Of a DNA stretch of 39,054 nucleotides, positions 15,506 to 23,664 are shown in pieces. The stretch lies in NCBI RefSeq assembly GCF_000337695.1, contig NZ_AOIA01000167.1, forward strand, positions 45,080 to 84,133, written 5' to 3'. Source of the stretch: Natronococcus jeotgali DSM 18795 (GTDB lineage: Archaea; Halobacteriota; Halobacteria; Halobacteriales; Natrialbaceae). Numbering within the stretch: the stretch's first letter is position 1; every line of letters begins with the position of its first letter. A model generated the notes under the pieces. That model worked only from the letters and a program-made list of their open reading frames with translations, was not told where the DNA came from and searched no databases. The position numbers and the translations under genes are program-made.

Positions 15506-18500
15506 ATGAGTACGCGAGCGGATTCCGACGAGGGGGGCGGGGTGTTCTGGCGGTGTTCCGACGGCGACGCGGCGCTCGAGGGGTACCGAACCCTCGTCGG
15601 GACGATCGACGACGGGCTCTACCAACTCGACGGCGACGGGACGTTCGTCGCGGTCAACGACGCGATCGTCGACCTGACGGGCTACGCGCGGGACGAGCTC
15701 CTGGGGGCGCACGTCTCGCTGATTCTGGCCGACGGCGACGCGTCCGCGATCGAAACCGCGGTGGCGGATCGACGCGCCGGCGCGAGCGACGACCCCGAGA
15801 CGTTCGAACTGGGGCTCCGAGCGGCCGGCGGCGAAACCGTGCCGTGTGAACTCCGCGTCGCTCCGCTCGGGAGCGTCGACGATCGCCGGGGGACGATCGG
15901 CGTGGTACGGGATCGCACCGGACAGAAACGGCGGCTGGACTCGTTCGAGCCGTCGGACGTGCCGCCGAACACCGTCGCCGACGTCCTCGACGAGGTCGAT
16001 ATCGGCGCGTTCGTCCTCGACGACGAGTTCGATATCGCGTGGGCCGACGAAACCGTCGCGCGGTACTTCGGGCTGGATCGAGACGCCGTCGTCGGGCGCG
16101 ACAAACGAACGCTCGTCGACGAGACGACGAAACACGGCGTGGCGGAATCCGACCGGTTCGCGGAGACGGTGACGGCGACCTACGACGACAACAGCTCCGT
16201 CGAGCGCTTCGAGTGTCGGATCACGCCGGGCGAGGACCGCGAGGAACGGTGGCTCGAGCACTACAGCAAACCGATCGAGTCGGGCCACTACGCCGGCGGA
16301 CGGATCGAGCTCTACTACGACATCACCGACAGGAAACGCTCGGAGAGCGCCCTCCGGGAGAGCCGCGAGGAGTTTCGCTCGCTGGTCGACTCGATCGAGG
16401 AGTACGCGATCTTCCGGCTGGATCCCGAGGGGCGCGTGATCAGCTGGAACACGGGCGCCGAGCGGATCAAAGGGTACGACCGCGAGGCGATCCTCGGCGA
16501 GCACTTCTCGGTCTTTTACACCCAGGAGGACCGCGCGGCGGGCGTTCCGGAGCGAAACCTCGAACGAGCGACCGAGCGCGGCTCGGTCGAGAACGAGGGG
16601 TGGCGCGTCCGCGCGGACGGCTCGCAGTTCTGGGCGAACGTCACCATCACCCCGATTCGGGACGCCGACGGCACTCACCGGGGCTACCTGAAGGTGACCC
16701 GGGACATGACCGAACGACGGAAGCGCGAGCGACGGCTCGAGAGCGAACTCGAGGGCGTGTTCGGCAGGATCTCCGACGCGTTCTACGCGGTCGACGAGGA
16801 GTTCCGGTTCACCCACGTCAACGACCGCGCCGAGGACCTCCTCCAGCGCTCCGAGGACGAACTGCTCGGCGAGCGCCTCTGGGACGTGTTCCCGTCGGCC
16901 GCCGAACTCGACGAGGTCTGGAACGCGTTCCACACGGCGCGGGAGACCCAGGAGGCGACCAGCTACGAGCTCTACTACGACACGCTCGGGTTCTGGGTCG
17001 AGGCGAACCTCTACCCGTCAGAAACCGGAATTTCGGTCTACTTCCGGGACGTCACCGAACGCAAGGAACGCGAGCGGTACCTCGAGGACACCAAGGAGCA
17101 ACTCGAGGCCGCGACCGAGGCCGGCGCGGTCGGGACCTGGGAGTGGGACGTCGCCGAGGACTCGTTCGTCGCCGGCGCGTCCTTCGCGCGAACGTTCGGA
17201 CTCGATCCGGAGCGCGCGCGTGAGGGGCTCCCGATCGAGCGGGTGCTGTCGTCGGTCCACGAGAGCGACCGCGACCGCGTCGCGGCGCAGATCGAGGACG
17301 CCCTCGAGAGCTGTGGCGAGTACGAAGCGGAGTACCGCGTTCGCGACGCCGACGGCGAGATCCGCTGGGTCTTCGCCCGCGGCCACGTCGAGTGCGACGA
17401 GGCGGGCGACGCCGAGACGTTCCCGGGCGCGCTCACCGACATCACCGAGCGCAAGCGGGCCGAGCTCGAGGCGGAGAACCAGCGCCGGCAACTCGAGACG
17501 CTCTTCCGGGTGTTGCCCGTCGGCGCCGTCGTCGCGGACGCGGACGGGTCGCTGGTCAGGGCCAACGCCGCGGCCCGGGAGATCTGGGGCGGGGACGTCT
17601 TCGACGCCGAGTCCGTCGACGAGTACGAGAAGTACGACGCCGTCTGGGCGGACTCCGGCGACCCCGTCGAGCCCGATGAGTGGACGATGTCGCAAGTCCT
17701 CCGGGGCGAGGAAGTGACGGAGCCGAACGTCTACGAGATCCGGACGTTCGACGGGCAACGGCGGATCATCATGGAACACGGAATGCCCGTCAGGGACAGC
17801 CGCGGCGACGTGCGCCGCGCGGTCGTGACGCTCACCGACGTCACCGAGCGCCGGGAGTACCGCCGAAAGCTCGAGGAGACGATCGCACAGCTCGAGACCT
17901 CGAACGAACGGCTCGAACACTTCGCGTACGCGGCCAGCCACGACCTCCAGGAGCCCCTGCGGATGGTCTCGAGCTACCTCCGGCTGCTCGAGGACCGCTA
18001 CGGCGACGCCTTCGACGCCGACGGCGAGGAGTTTCTGGCGTTCGCCCTCGACGGCGCGGATCGGATGCGGAACATGATCGACGGGCTGCTCGAGTACTCC
18101 CGCGTCGAAACCCAGGGGAGCCCCCTCGAGCCGACCGATCTCGAGGACGTCGTCGAGGACGTTCGCGCCGACCTGCAGTTCCGGCTCGAGGAGAGCGGTG
18201 CCGACGTGACGGTCGATCGGCTCCCCCGGGTCGAGGGCGACGCCGACCAGTTGCGGCAGGTGTTCCAGAACCTGCTCGAGAACGCGATCGAGTACAGCGG
18301 CGACGAGCCGCCGACGATCCGCGTCGACGCCGAGCGGCGAGGCGATCGGTGGTCGGTCGCGGTCCACGACGAGGGAATCGGCATCGATCCCGACGATCAG
18401 GACCGCGTGTTCGAGGTCTTCCAGCGGCTCCACGGCCGCGGCGAGCACGAGGGGATGGGGATCGGGTTGGCGCTGTGTCAGCGGATCGTCGAGCGCCACG

Positions 18501-18580
18501 GCGGCGAGATCGCCGTCGACTCCGAACCCGGCGAGGGGGCGACGTTCTCGGTGACGCTACCCGCGGTCGACGAGGCGTAG
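15506..18580 (+). CDS. Multi-PAS sensor histidine kinase
   Basis: A 1024-residue soluble sensor kinase with no visible membrane segment. Six PAS domains in a row end at their usual D-[IVM]-T-[DE]-R-[KR] type boundaries: about 26-137, 153-276, 285-405, 415-518, 533-648 and 658-783. The HisKA domain has the phospho-accepting His812 in FAYAASHDLQEPLRM, and the ATPase domain shows the N box QNLLENAIEY, the G1 box DEGIGIDPDD and the G2 box GMGIGLALC. The class resembles haloarchaeal bacteriophytochrome-like and redox/light sensors, but no Cys or cofactor motif identifies the signal. No response regulator lies next to it, so it is an orphan kinase. The ATG at 15506 is preferred because ACTTATCC sits about 28 bases upstream. 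Confidence 0.92.
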   Translation: MSTRADSDEGGGVFWRCSDGDAALEGYRTLVGTIDDGLYQLDGDGTFVAVNDAIVDLTGYARDELLGAHVSLILADGDASAIETAVADRRAGASDDPETFELGLRAAGGETVPCELRVAPLGSVDDRRGTIGVVRDRTGQKRRLDSFEPSDVPPNTVADVLDEVDIGAFVLDDEFDIAWADETVARYFGLDRDAVVGRDKRTLVDETTKHGVAESDRFAETVTATYDDNSSVERFECRITPGEDREERWLEHYSKPIESGHYAGGRIELYYDITDRKRSESALRESREEFRSLVDSIEEYAIFRLDPEGRVISWNTGAERIKGYDREAILGEHFSVFYTQEDRAAGVPERNLERATERGSVENEGWRVRADGSQFWANVTITPIRDADGTHRGYLKVTRDMTERRKRERRLESELEGVFGRISDAFYAVDEEFRFTHVNDRAEDLLQRSEDELLGERLWDVFPSAAELDEVWNAFHTARETQEATSYELYYDTLGFWVEANLYPSETGISVYFRDVTERKERERYLEDTKEQLEAATEAGAVGTWEWDVAEDSFVAGASFARTFGLDPERAREGLPIERVLSSVHESDRDRVAAQIEDALESCGEYEAEYRVRDADGEIRWVFARGHVECDEAGDAETFPGALTDITERKRAELEAENQRRQLETLFRVLPVGAVVADADGSLVRANAAAREIWGGDVFDAESVDEYEKYDAVWADSGDPVEPDEWTMSQVLRGEEVTEPNVYEIRTFDGQRRIIMEHGMPVRDSRGDVRRAVVTLTDVTERREYRRKLEETIAQLETSNERLEHFAYAASHDLQEPLRMVSSYLRLLEDRYGDAFDADGEEFLAFALDGADRMRNMIDGLLEYSRVETQGSPLEPTDLEDVVEDVRADLQFRLEESGADVTVDRLPRVEGDADQLRQVFQNLLENAIEYSGDEPPTIRVDAERRGDRWSVAVHDEGIGIDPDDQDRVFEVFQRLHGRGEHEGMGIGLALCQRIVERHGGEIAVDSEPGEGATFSVTLPAVDEA

Positions 18581-18609
18581 CGGCCGATCGGGATCCGTCG
18601 TGGCGCTCG

Positions 18610-18834
18610 AGTCGGGATCCCGGGAGTCGAACCGCGAAGACGGGTGCTCGCTACGCGCTCGCTTACGATGCTCTCCGTTCAAATCTTCAGTTCGAACGCC
18701 GTTGCTCGTGAGTTGCTCGCAGCGGAAATGCGAGGGAAGGGATTTGAACCACGCGAAACGCTCGCTCCCGCTCGCGTTTCTCTCGTTCAAATCCCCTCGT
18801 CTCGCAGCTACCGCTCACGGATGTTCGCGGTAGC
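18610..18834. repeat. Hairpin repeats built from tRNA-Leu 3'-end copies
   Basis: The 23 bases ATGCGAGGGAAGGGATTTGAACC occur at 18728-18750 and again at 18835-18857, where they are the 3' end of tRNA-Leu. The first copy pairs with an imperfect inverted copy at 18785-18806 (GTTCAAATCCCCTCGTCTCGCA), with an inner GAAACGC/GCGTTTC stem, giving a hairpin of about 78 bases. A second perfect hairpin, GCTACCGC/GCGGTAGC, occupies 18807-18834. A looser relative of the same plan lies at about 18621-18700. The stretch has no credible gene. Confidence 0.7.
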
Positions 18835-18835
18835 A

Positions 18836-18919
18836 TGCGAGGGAAGGGATTTGAACCCTCGGACCCCTACGGGAGCGGGTCTTAAGCCCACCGCCGTTGG
18901 CCTGCTTGGCTACCCTCGC
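18836..18919 (-). tRNA. tRNA-Leu (anticodon UAA)
   Basis: An 84-base class II tRNA on the minus strand. The acceptor stem is GCGAGGG paired with CCCTCGC, followed by discriminator A; no CCA is encoded. The anticodon stem GTGGG/CCCGC encloses the loop CTTAAGA, so the anticodon is UAA (bases 84-82 of the 18800 block). The long variable arm with a CCC/GGG stem supports Leu, and the T loop TTCAAAT lies on a GAGGG/CCCTT stem. No intron is seen. Confidence 0.95.
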
Positions 18920-18995
18920 GCGGGATGCACTCGAGGGTACTCGCCGTCTCGGGATGTGCGTTTCGGTGTCCGTCGAGACGCGATCGCCCCGCGGC

Positions 18996-20114
18996 TCACT
19001 CGTCGGACCCGCCGTCGTTCGCGTCGGCCACCGCCCGTTTCTCCGATTCGGCGCCGACCGTCCCCTCGAGGTGGCCGTCGGCGGCGGGCTCCCCGGAGTG
19101 GGCCCGCGCGAAGCAGTCGAAGGTGAGCTTCGCGCCGCCGAGGACGACCGGACCGACGAACAGCCCGACGGCGCCGAAGGCGATGAGCCCGCCGAAGATG
19201 CCGACGACGACGATGGTGGAGTCGAACGCGTCGGTGTGACCGATCAGTGCGGGTCGGAGATACGTATCCGAGAAGGTGATGAGCAACCCGTAGACGGCGA
19301 CCGCGGCGCCGGCGGTCGGCCGTCCGACCGCGACGAGGTAGCCCGCGGCCGGAATCCAGACCCCGAACGCCCCGACCAGCGGCAACAGGGTGAGCACGAA
19401 CGTCGCGACGGTCAGGAAGATGACGGCGGGGACCCCGGCGACCAGGAGGCCGACACCCAGCAACACCGCCTGAACGGCCGCGACGGCCGCGTTCCCGACG
19501 ACCGAGGCCCACATGAGGTCGTCCAGTCCCGCACAGAGTTCGTCGAGGATCCGATCGTCGACGGGCACCACCCACTTGGTCCACGCGACGACCCGCTCGC
19601 CGTCCCGCAACAGGCCGAAGAGGACGAACAGCGTGACGGTCAGTCCGATGAACAGGCCCGGCAGGCTGCCGACGAAATCGAGCGCTCCCGTCGCGACCTG
19701 CTGGAGGGCCGTGGCGATTCGATCCTGGTTCGACTCGTACAGCGAGACGGGATCGACGGGGAGGTCCTCGGTCCCGAGGACCTCCTGAACCGTCCCGACG
19801 TCGAACTGTCCCTCCCTGATCGCGGGAACCACCCCGAGGGCCTGTCGGACGGCGATCGTGACGACGTACACCAGCGGAATCAACACGACGAGCAGCGTCG
19901 CCACCACCATGACGAACGCCGCGATTGTCGGCCTAAGATAGTTCTCGAGGCGGCCCTGGAGAGGGTAGAGCACGTACGCGAGAACGAGACCGAACAGCAC
20001 GTACTGAAGGTAGGGGACGAGAACGAGCAACGCGAGGACGCCGCTCAGTAGCGTGATCGCGATCAGTCCGCGCTGCTCGAGGTCCCAGTCCGAGAGGTAG
20101 CTCCCGTCTGCCAT
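18996..20114 (-). CDS. AI-2E family (UPF0118) membrane permease
   Basis: A 372-residue membrane protein. Two hydrophobic segments open the protein (about 17-58), then a polar loop of about 80 residues, then five or six more hydrophobic segments, as in the AI-2E/PerM family. Characteristic parts are FVLFGLLRDGERVVAW, the LDDLMWASVVGNAAVAAVQA region and the FSDTYLRPALIGHTDAF segment. Relatives are linked to autoinducer-2 export or Na+/H+ exchange, and neither role can be chosen here. The gene carries a perfect 26-base palindrome-like inverted repeat internally (19760-19785). It is convergent on the tRNA and lies downstream of the ferredoxin gene. Confidence 0.88.
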   Translation of the reverse strand: MADGSYLSDWDLEQRGLIAITLLSGVLALLVLVPYLQYVLFGLVLAYVLYPLQGRLENYLRPTIAAFVMVVATLLVVLIPLVYVVTIAVRQALGVVPAIREGQFDVGTVQEVLGTEDLPVDPVSLYESNQDRIATALQQVATGALDFVGSLPGLFIGLTVTLFVLFGLLRDGERVVAWTKWVVPVDDRILDELCAGLDDLMWASVVGNAAVAAVQAVLLGVGLLVAGVPAVIFLTVATFVLTLLPLVGAFGVWIPAAGYLVAVGRPTAGAAVAVYGLLITFSDTYLRPALIGHTDAFDSTIVVVGIFGGLIAFGAVGLFVGPVVLGGAKLTFDCFARAHSGEPAADGHLEGTVGAESEKRAVADANDGGSDE

Positions 20115-20195
20115 GCGTGGTCGTTCACGCGGCCGCGGGATTAGTCCACTGCTGGAACCGCGCCGACTCGTCGGGTCCGCGGCCGCGTCGCCGCC

Positions 20196-20534
20196 TCACC
20201 AGTCGACGCTCAACGTGCCGTCGCCCCGTGGGTCCGGGGCGAGCTCCTCGTCGGTGCGACGGTCGATCACGTGGATGCAACCCTCGCCTTTCTTCGCCGG
20301 ACAGACCTCCGCGGCCCGGAGGTTGTGCTCGAGGTCGTCCTCCCCGAAGAAGTACGCCGCCGGCCGAGCGATCCCCGTGGCGATCGACAGCTCCCAGTTG
20401 TCGCTGACCTCGGCGCACTTGCCCGCGCCGAAGCACCTGTTCGCCTCGAAGACGAGCTTGTACGGTTTCTCCTCGACCGGGGGCGCGTCCGCCGAGCCGA
20501 CGTCGCTCGCGCGTCTGATCTCGTCGTCGCTCAT
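20196..20534 (-). CDS. Ferredoxin, 3Fe-4S type (P450-partner-like)
   Basis: A 112-residue protein with a haloacidic N-terminal tail, then EANRCFGAGKCAEVSDNWEL and AAEVCPAKKGEGCIHV. The Cys-x5-Cys ... Cys-Pro pattern (CFGAGKC then CP) has three core cysteines with the second-position Cys absent, as in 3Fe-4S ferredoxins that feed electrons to cytochrome P450 enzymes; another Cys (GEGC) follows. It is 32 bases downstream of an SDR gene on the same strand, so the two probably form an operon. No P450 gene lies in the window. Start at 20534 is the natural ATG. The cluster type is inferred from the pattern. Confidence 0.8.
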   Translation of the reverse strand: MSDDEIRRASDVGSADAPPVEEKPYKLVFEANRCFGAGKCAEVSDNWELSIATGIARPAAYFFGEDDLEHNLRAAEVCPAKKGEGCIHVIDRRTDEELAPDPRGDGTLSVDW

Positions 20535-20566
20535 ATGGTAGTCGTTCGGCCGCGTCGGCTTTCGCG

Positions 20567-21526
20567 TTACGGTCGCGCGCTCGGATCGGGGGCGTCGGTC
20601 GGCCGCGGCAGCTCGTAGCTGACGCCGGTCAGCTCCCGCGAAACCGCCCACAGCCGGCGGGCGGTCTCCTCGTCGTACGATCGGTCCGAGGAGGCCTGCC
20701 GCTCGGGGGACCCGCGCATGTTTCCGAGCCCGCCGGGACCGTAGTAGGCGCCGCCCTCGACCTCGGGGGCGGTCGCGGCGTACAGCGTCGGTAACGCGCC
20801 CGCCGCCGCGGACTGGGCGACCAGCGCGTTCATGAGCTTCATCGCCGCCAGCCGGAGCCGGCTCCCCTGCCGTTCGGGACCGCGAAACTGCAGGTTCGTG
20901 TTCGCGTAGCCCGGATGGACCGCCACGCTGTCGGCGTTCAGCCCGGCCGTGAGGAAGCGTCGCTCGAGTTCGTAGGCGAACAGCACGTTCGCCAGCTTCG
21001 ACTGGGCGTAGGCGTCCCACGGATCGTAGGAGCGCTCGCCCTGAAGGTCGTCGAAGTCGATCTCGCCGCGCTCGTGGACCCCGCTCGAGACGGTGACGAC
21101 CCGCGCGGGCTCGTCGCCGTCGGTCGCCAGGTTCTCGAGCAAGAGCCCGGTGAGCGCGAAGTGCCCGAGGTGGTTGACGCCGAACTGCGTCTCGAATCCG
21201 TCGGCGGTTTCGCTCCGCGGGATCGCCATCACGCCGGCGTTGTTGATCAACACGTCGACCGACTCGTCGAGCCGGTCCGCGAACGAACGGATCGACTCGA
21301 GGTCGCCCAGGTCGCAGGCCTCGACGCGGAGGTCGGCCTCGGGCGCGTCGTACCGGACGTCACGGGCCGCCCGCTCGCCCCGGTCCGCGCTCCGGCAGGC
21401 CATGATCACCCGTGCGCCGTTGCGCGCGAGCTCGCGGGTCGCCTCGAGGCCGATCCCGCTGTTGGCGCCGGTCACGACGATCGTCCGTTCGCTCTGGTCG
21501 GGAACGTCCGCAGCCGTCCAGCTCAT
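20567..21526 (-). CDS. Short-chain dehydrogenase (retinol-dehydrogenase/WWOX-like)
   Basis: A 319-residue SDR. The cofactor loop TGANSGIGLEATREL and RSADRGE after beta2 indicate NADP(H) preference; INNAGVMAIPRSETADGFE, VNHLGHFALT and the catalytic DAYAQSKLANVLFAYELERR (Tyr-x3-Lys) are all present. The length and the VHPGYANTNLQ segment match the retinol dehydrogenase-like branch common in haloarchaea. The substrate is not known. A TATA-like CTTAG lies about 27 bases upstream of the ATG. It is followed closely by the ferredoxin gene. Confidence 0.92.
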   Translation of the reverse strand: MSWTAADVPDQSERTIVVTGANSGIGLEATRELARNGARVIMACRSADRGERAARDVRYDAPEADLRVEACDLGDLESIRSFADRLDESVDVLINNAGVMAIPRSETADGFETQFGVNHLGHFALTGLLLENLATDGDEPARVVTVSSGVHERGEIDFDDLQGERSYDPWDAYAQSKLANVLFAYELERRFLTAGLNADSVAVHPGYANTNLQFRGPERQGSRLRLAAMKLMNALVAQSAAAGALPTLYAATAPEVEGGAYYGPGGLGNMRGSPERQASSDRSYDEETARRLWAVSRELTGVSYELPRPTDAPDPSARP

Positions 21527-21660
21527 ACGACAGCCAGGGAGCCGACGCCCCTAAGCGTAGCCGTTGCATCGTTTGGCCGCGGACCGTCGAGGTCGGTGCG
21601 GCCGAAGCGACGGCCGAGCGCGTCGACGCGTCCGCGACGGGACGCAGTCGGCGGCGCCGC

Positions 21661-22179
21661 CTACTCGTAGTCGACCGACACCGACTCGAGGACGACGTCC
21701 TCGCGGGGTCGGTCGTTGGCGTCGGTCTCAACGTTACCGATCTCTTCGACGACGTCCATCCCGTCGGTGACCTTCCCGAAGACGGCGTGGCGGTCGTCGA
21801 GGTGGGGCTGGGCGTCCAGCGTGATGAAAAACTGCGACCCGTTCGTGTCGGGCCCGGAGTTGGCCATCGAGAGGACACCCGCGTCGTCGTGGCGCAGTTC
21901 CTCGTGGAACTCGTCGTCGAACTGGTAACCGGGGCCGCCCCGACCCGTCCCGGTCGGGTCCCCGCCCTGGATCATGAACCCGTCGATGATGCGGTGAAAG
22001 AGCACGTCGTCGTACAGCGGTTCGTCCTCGACCTCCTCGCCCGTCTCGGGATCGGTCCAGGACTTGCCGCCCGTCGCGAGTCCGACGAAGTTGTCGACGG
22101 TGCTCGGCGCGCGCTCGTCGTAGAGTTCGACCTCGATTTCGCCCTTGCTGGTGTGCAGGGTCGCAGTAACGTTGCTCAT
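21661..22179 (-). CDS. Cyclophilin-type peptidyl-prolyl isomerase
   Basis: A 172-residue cyclophilin that speeds cis-trans isomerisation of proline bonds during protein folding. The catalytic FHRIIDGFMIQGGDPTGTG, the MANSGPDTNGSQFFITL segment and the HAVFGKVTDGMDVV stretch are diagnostic. It has no signal peptide, so it is probably cytoplasmic. The frame extends upstream, but the ATG at 22179 gives the compact family length and sits 25 bases from a promoter block. Divergent from the aspartoacylase-like gene across about 157 bases. Confidence 0.95.
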   Translation of the reverse strand: MSNVTATLHTSKGEIEVELYDERAPSTVDNFVGLATGGKSWTDPETGEEVEDEPLYDDVLFHRIIDGFMIQGGDPTGTGRGGPGYQFDDEFHEELRHDDAGVLSMANSGPDTNGSQFFITLDAQPHLDDRHAVFGKVTDGMDVVEEIGNVETDANDRPREDVVLESVSVDYE

Positions 22180-22203
22180 ACCTCGACCGACGGTCGGACG
22201 GGT

Positions 22204-22219
22204 GAAAACGGTAGTGGTC
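22204..22219 (-). promoter_or_regulatory. Promoter block of the cyclophilin gene
   Basis: Read on the minus strand the sequence is GACCACTACCGTTTTC, identical over 16 bases to the block before the amidohydrolase gene (6361-6376). It ends 25 bases before the ATG at 22179, again the BRE-TATA position. Exact sequence and spacing are seen; function is inferred. Confidence 0.55.
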
Positions 22220-22336
22220 TCGGAACGGCGTGATCGGTTCGCGCGTCCTCCTACGGCTAACGCCGTAGACGTCCGCGCTGTATCACTGTAATCGCCTGCC
22301 GCAGGTACATACCGCCCGACGTGGTACGGGACGACC

Positions 22337-23308
22337 ATGACCGCGGGAACGCACACGAGCGAGGAGGTGACGCTCGCGCGGCTGCCGTCGGGCGTCGAGA
22401 TCACGACGACGGTCCACAGCTACGAGGGCGACGACGACGGGCCGACGCTGTACGTCCAGGCCGCCCAGCACGGCCGCGAGATAAACGGCACCGAGACGCT
22501 GCGGCGGTTCCACGAGCGGCTCCCGCTCGAGTCGCTGTCGGGGCGGATCGTCGCCGTCCCCGTCGCAAACCCGCTCACCTTCGATCGGGTCTCCTACACG
22601 ACGCCGGAGATCATCGACAGCGTCAACCCGAACATGAACCGGGTGTGGCCCGGCGACGCCGACGGCAGCCTCCACCAGCGCATGGCGGCCCGCCTCTGGG
22701 AGTACGTCGAGGGCGCCGACGCCGTCGTCGACCTCCACACCGGGAGTCCGGACATGCTCCCCCACGTCGTCTTCCTCGAGGGCGACGACGAGTCCCGCGC
22801 GCTGGCCGAGGCGTTCGGCACCGACCTCCTGCTCTCGGAGGAGGCCGACGACGACGCGAGCGAGGAGTGGCACCGCCGCGGGTTCGCCGGGAAGCTCCGG
22901 GTCGCGGCCGCAAACGAGGGGATCCCCGCGATCACGCCCGAGCTGGCACACAACAAACAGATCCTCGAGGACGCCGTCGGGATCGGCGTCGACGGACTGT
23001 GCGACGTCTGTCGCCGGCTCGGGATGCTCCCGGGTGAGGTCCCCGACCGCGAGCAGACCCTCGCCAGGAACCACCTCGGCCAGGTCGTCGCCGACGAGTC
23101 GGGGCTGTTCCGCCCGGAACCGGGCCTCGAGGTCGGGCAGCCGGTCGCCGCGGGCGACCCGCTGGGGACGGTGTACGATCCGACCACCTACGAACCCCTC
23201 CAGTCGGCGACCGCGAACCGCGGGGGGCTACTCTACACGCTCACCCGCGAGTCGACCGTCGCGGCCGGCGACAAGCTCGCGAGCGTCGCCCTGATCCGCG
23301 AGGAGTGA
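22337..23308 (+). CDS. Succinylglutamate desuccinylase/aspartoacylase family zinc hydrolase
   Basis: A 323-residue M14-like metallo-hydrolase. Zinc ligands are His45 and Glu48 in AAQHGREINGTE and His134 in VVDLHTGSPD. NPNMNRVWPGD is the usual substrate loop, and ITPELAHNKQ supplies the catalytic Glu in place of the carboxypeptidase Glu. The C-terminal 90 residues form a beta domain with SGLFRPEPGLEVGQPVAAGD, resembling a lipoyl-like barrel. Family members remove acyl groups from amino acids or cleave peptides. In halophiles these proteins often neighbour ectoine or amino-acid genes, but not here. The GGTACATACC box about 28 bases upstream is a likely promoter. Confidence 0.85.
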   Translation: MTAGTHTSEEVTLARLPSGVEITTTVHSYEGDDDGPTLYVQAAQHGREINGTETLRRFHERLPLESLSGRIVAVPVANPLTFDRVSYTTPEIIDSVNPNMNRVWPGDADGSLHQRMAARLWEYVEGADAVVDLHTGSPDMLPHVVFLEGDDESRALAEAFGTDLLLSEEADDDASEEWHRRGFAGKLRVAAANEGIPAITPELAHNKQILEDAVGIGVDGLCDVCRRLGMLPGEVPDREQTLARNHLGQVVADESGLFRPEPGLEVGQPVAAGDPLGTVYDPTTYEPLQSATANRGGLLYTLTRESTVAAGDKLASVALIREE

Positions 23309-23311
23309 CGG

Positions 23312-23596
23312 TCACTCCCCGCGCGTCGTGACCTCGAGGACGGACAACGACCCGTCGAGGGTCGCTTCGAGCCCGTCACCCTCGAGGTCGATCTCGACGC
23401 GAACCCCACAGCGCGAACACTGCGTGTCGGTCGACGGGAGTTCGGCGTCCGGATCGATCGTCGCCGACCACTCGAGGCGGGCGTAGCAGTACGGCCAGCC
23501 CCGTTCGATCGCGAACGCGAGATCCCGGACGAGGCTCGACGAACGAACGAGTTCGATGGGGTTCAGGCCGTCTCCGACGGTGTATCCTCTCGTCAC
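23312..23596 (-). CDS. Small acidic protein, unrecognised
   Basis: A 94-residue predicted protein starting at GTG (MTRGYTVGDGLNPIELVRSS). The middle has a single CSRCG pair (Cys-x2-Cys), which could bind metal as a dimer, and the C-terminus is beta-rich and acidic (EVTTRGE). I do not recognise a family. It is convergent with the aspartoacylase-like gene, 3 bases from its stop. No clear TATA-like box precedes it, so the start and its expression are uncertain. Confidence 0.5.
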   Translation of the reverse strand: MTRGYTVGDGLNPIELVRSSSLVRDLAFAIERGWPYCYARLEWSATIDPDAELPSTDTQCSRCGVRVEIDLEGDGLEATLDGSLSVLEVTTRGE

Positions 23597-23664
23597 TGAG
23601 GTGCTGGTTCAGTGCGTGCTCGTCGCGGCCAACGCGGCGCCGTGAGACGCCCTGGAAGGGGCGA

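Noticed and set aside
18728-18857. Attachment sites of an integrated element
   Set aside because: The direct copies are only 107 bases apart, no integrase or cargo lies between them, and the hairpins explain the copies.
18644-19126. Open frame of 160 residues covering tRNA-Leu and the hairpin repeats
   Set aside because: It is a reading of the tRNA antisense (GRDLNPRTPTG-type artefact) and of the repeats; no protein family matches.
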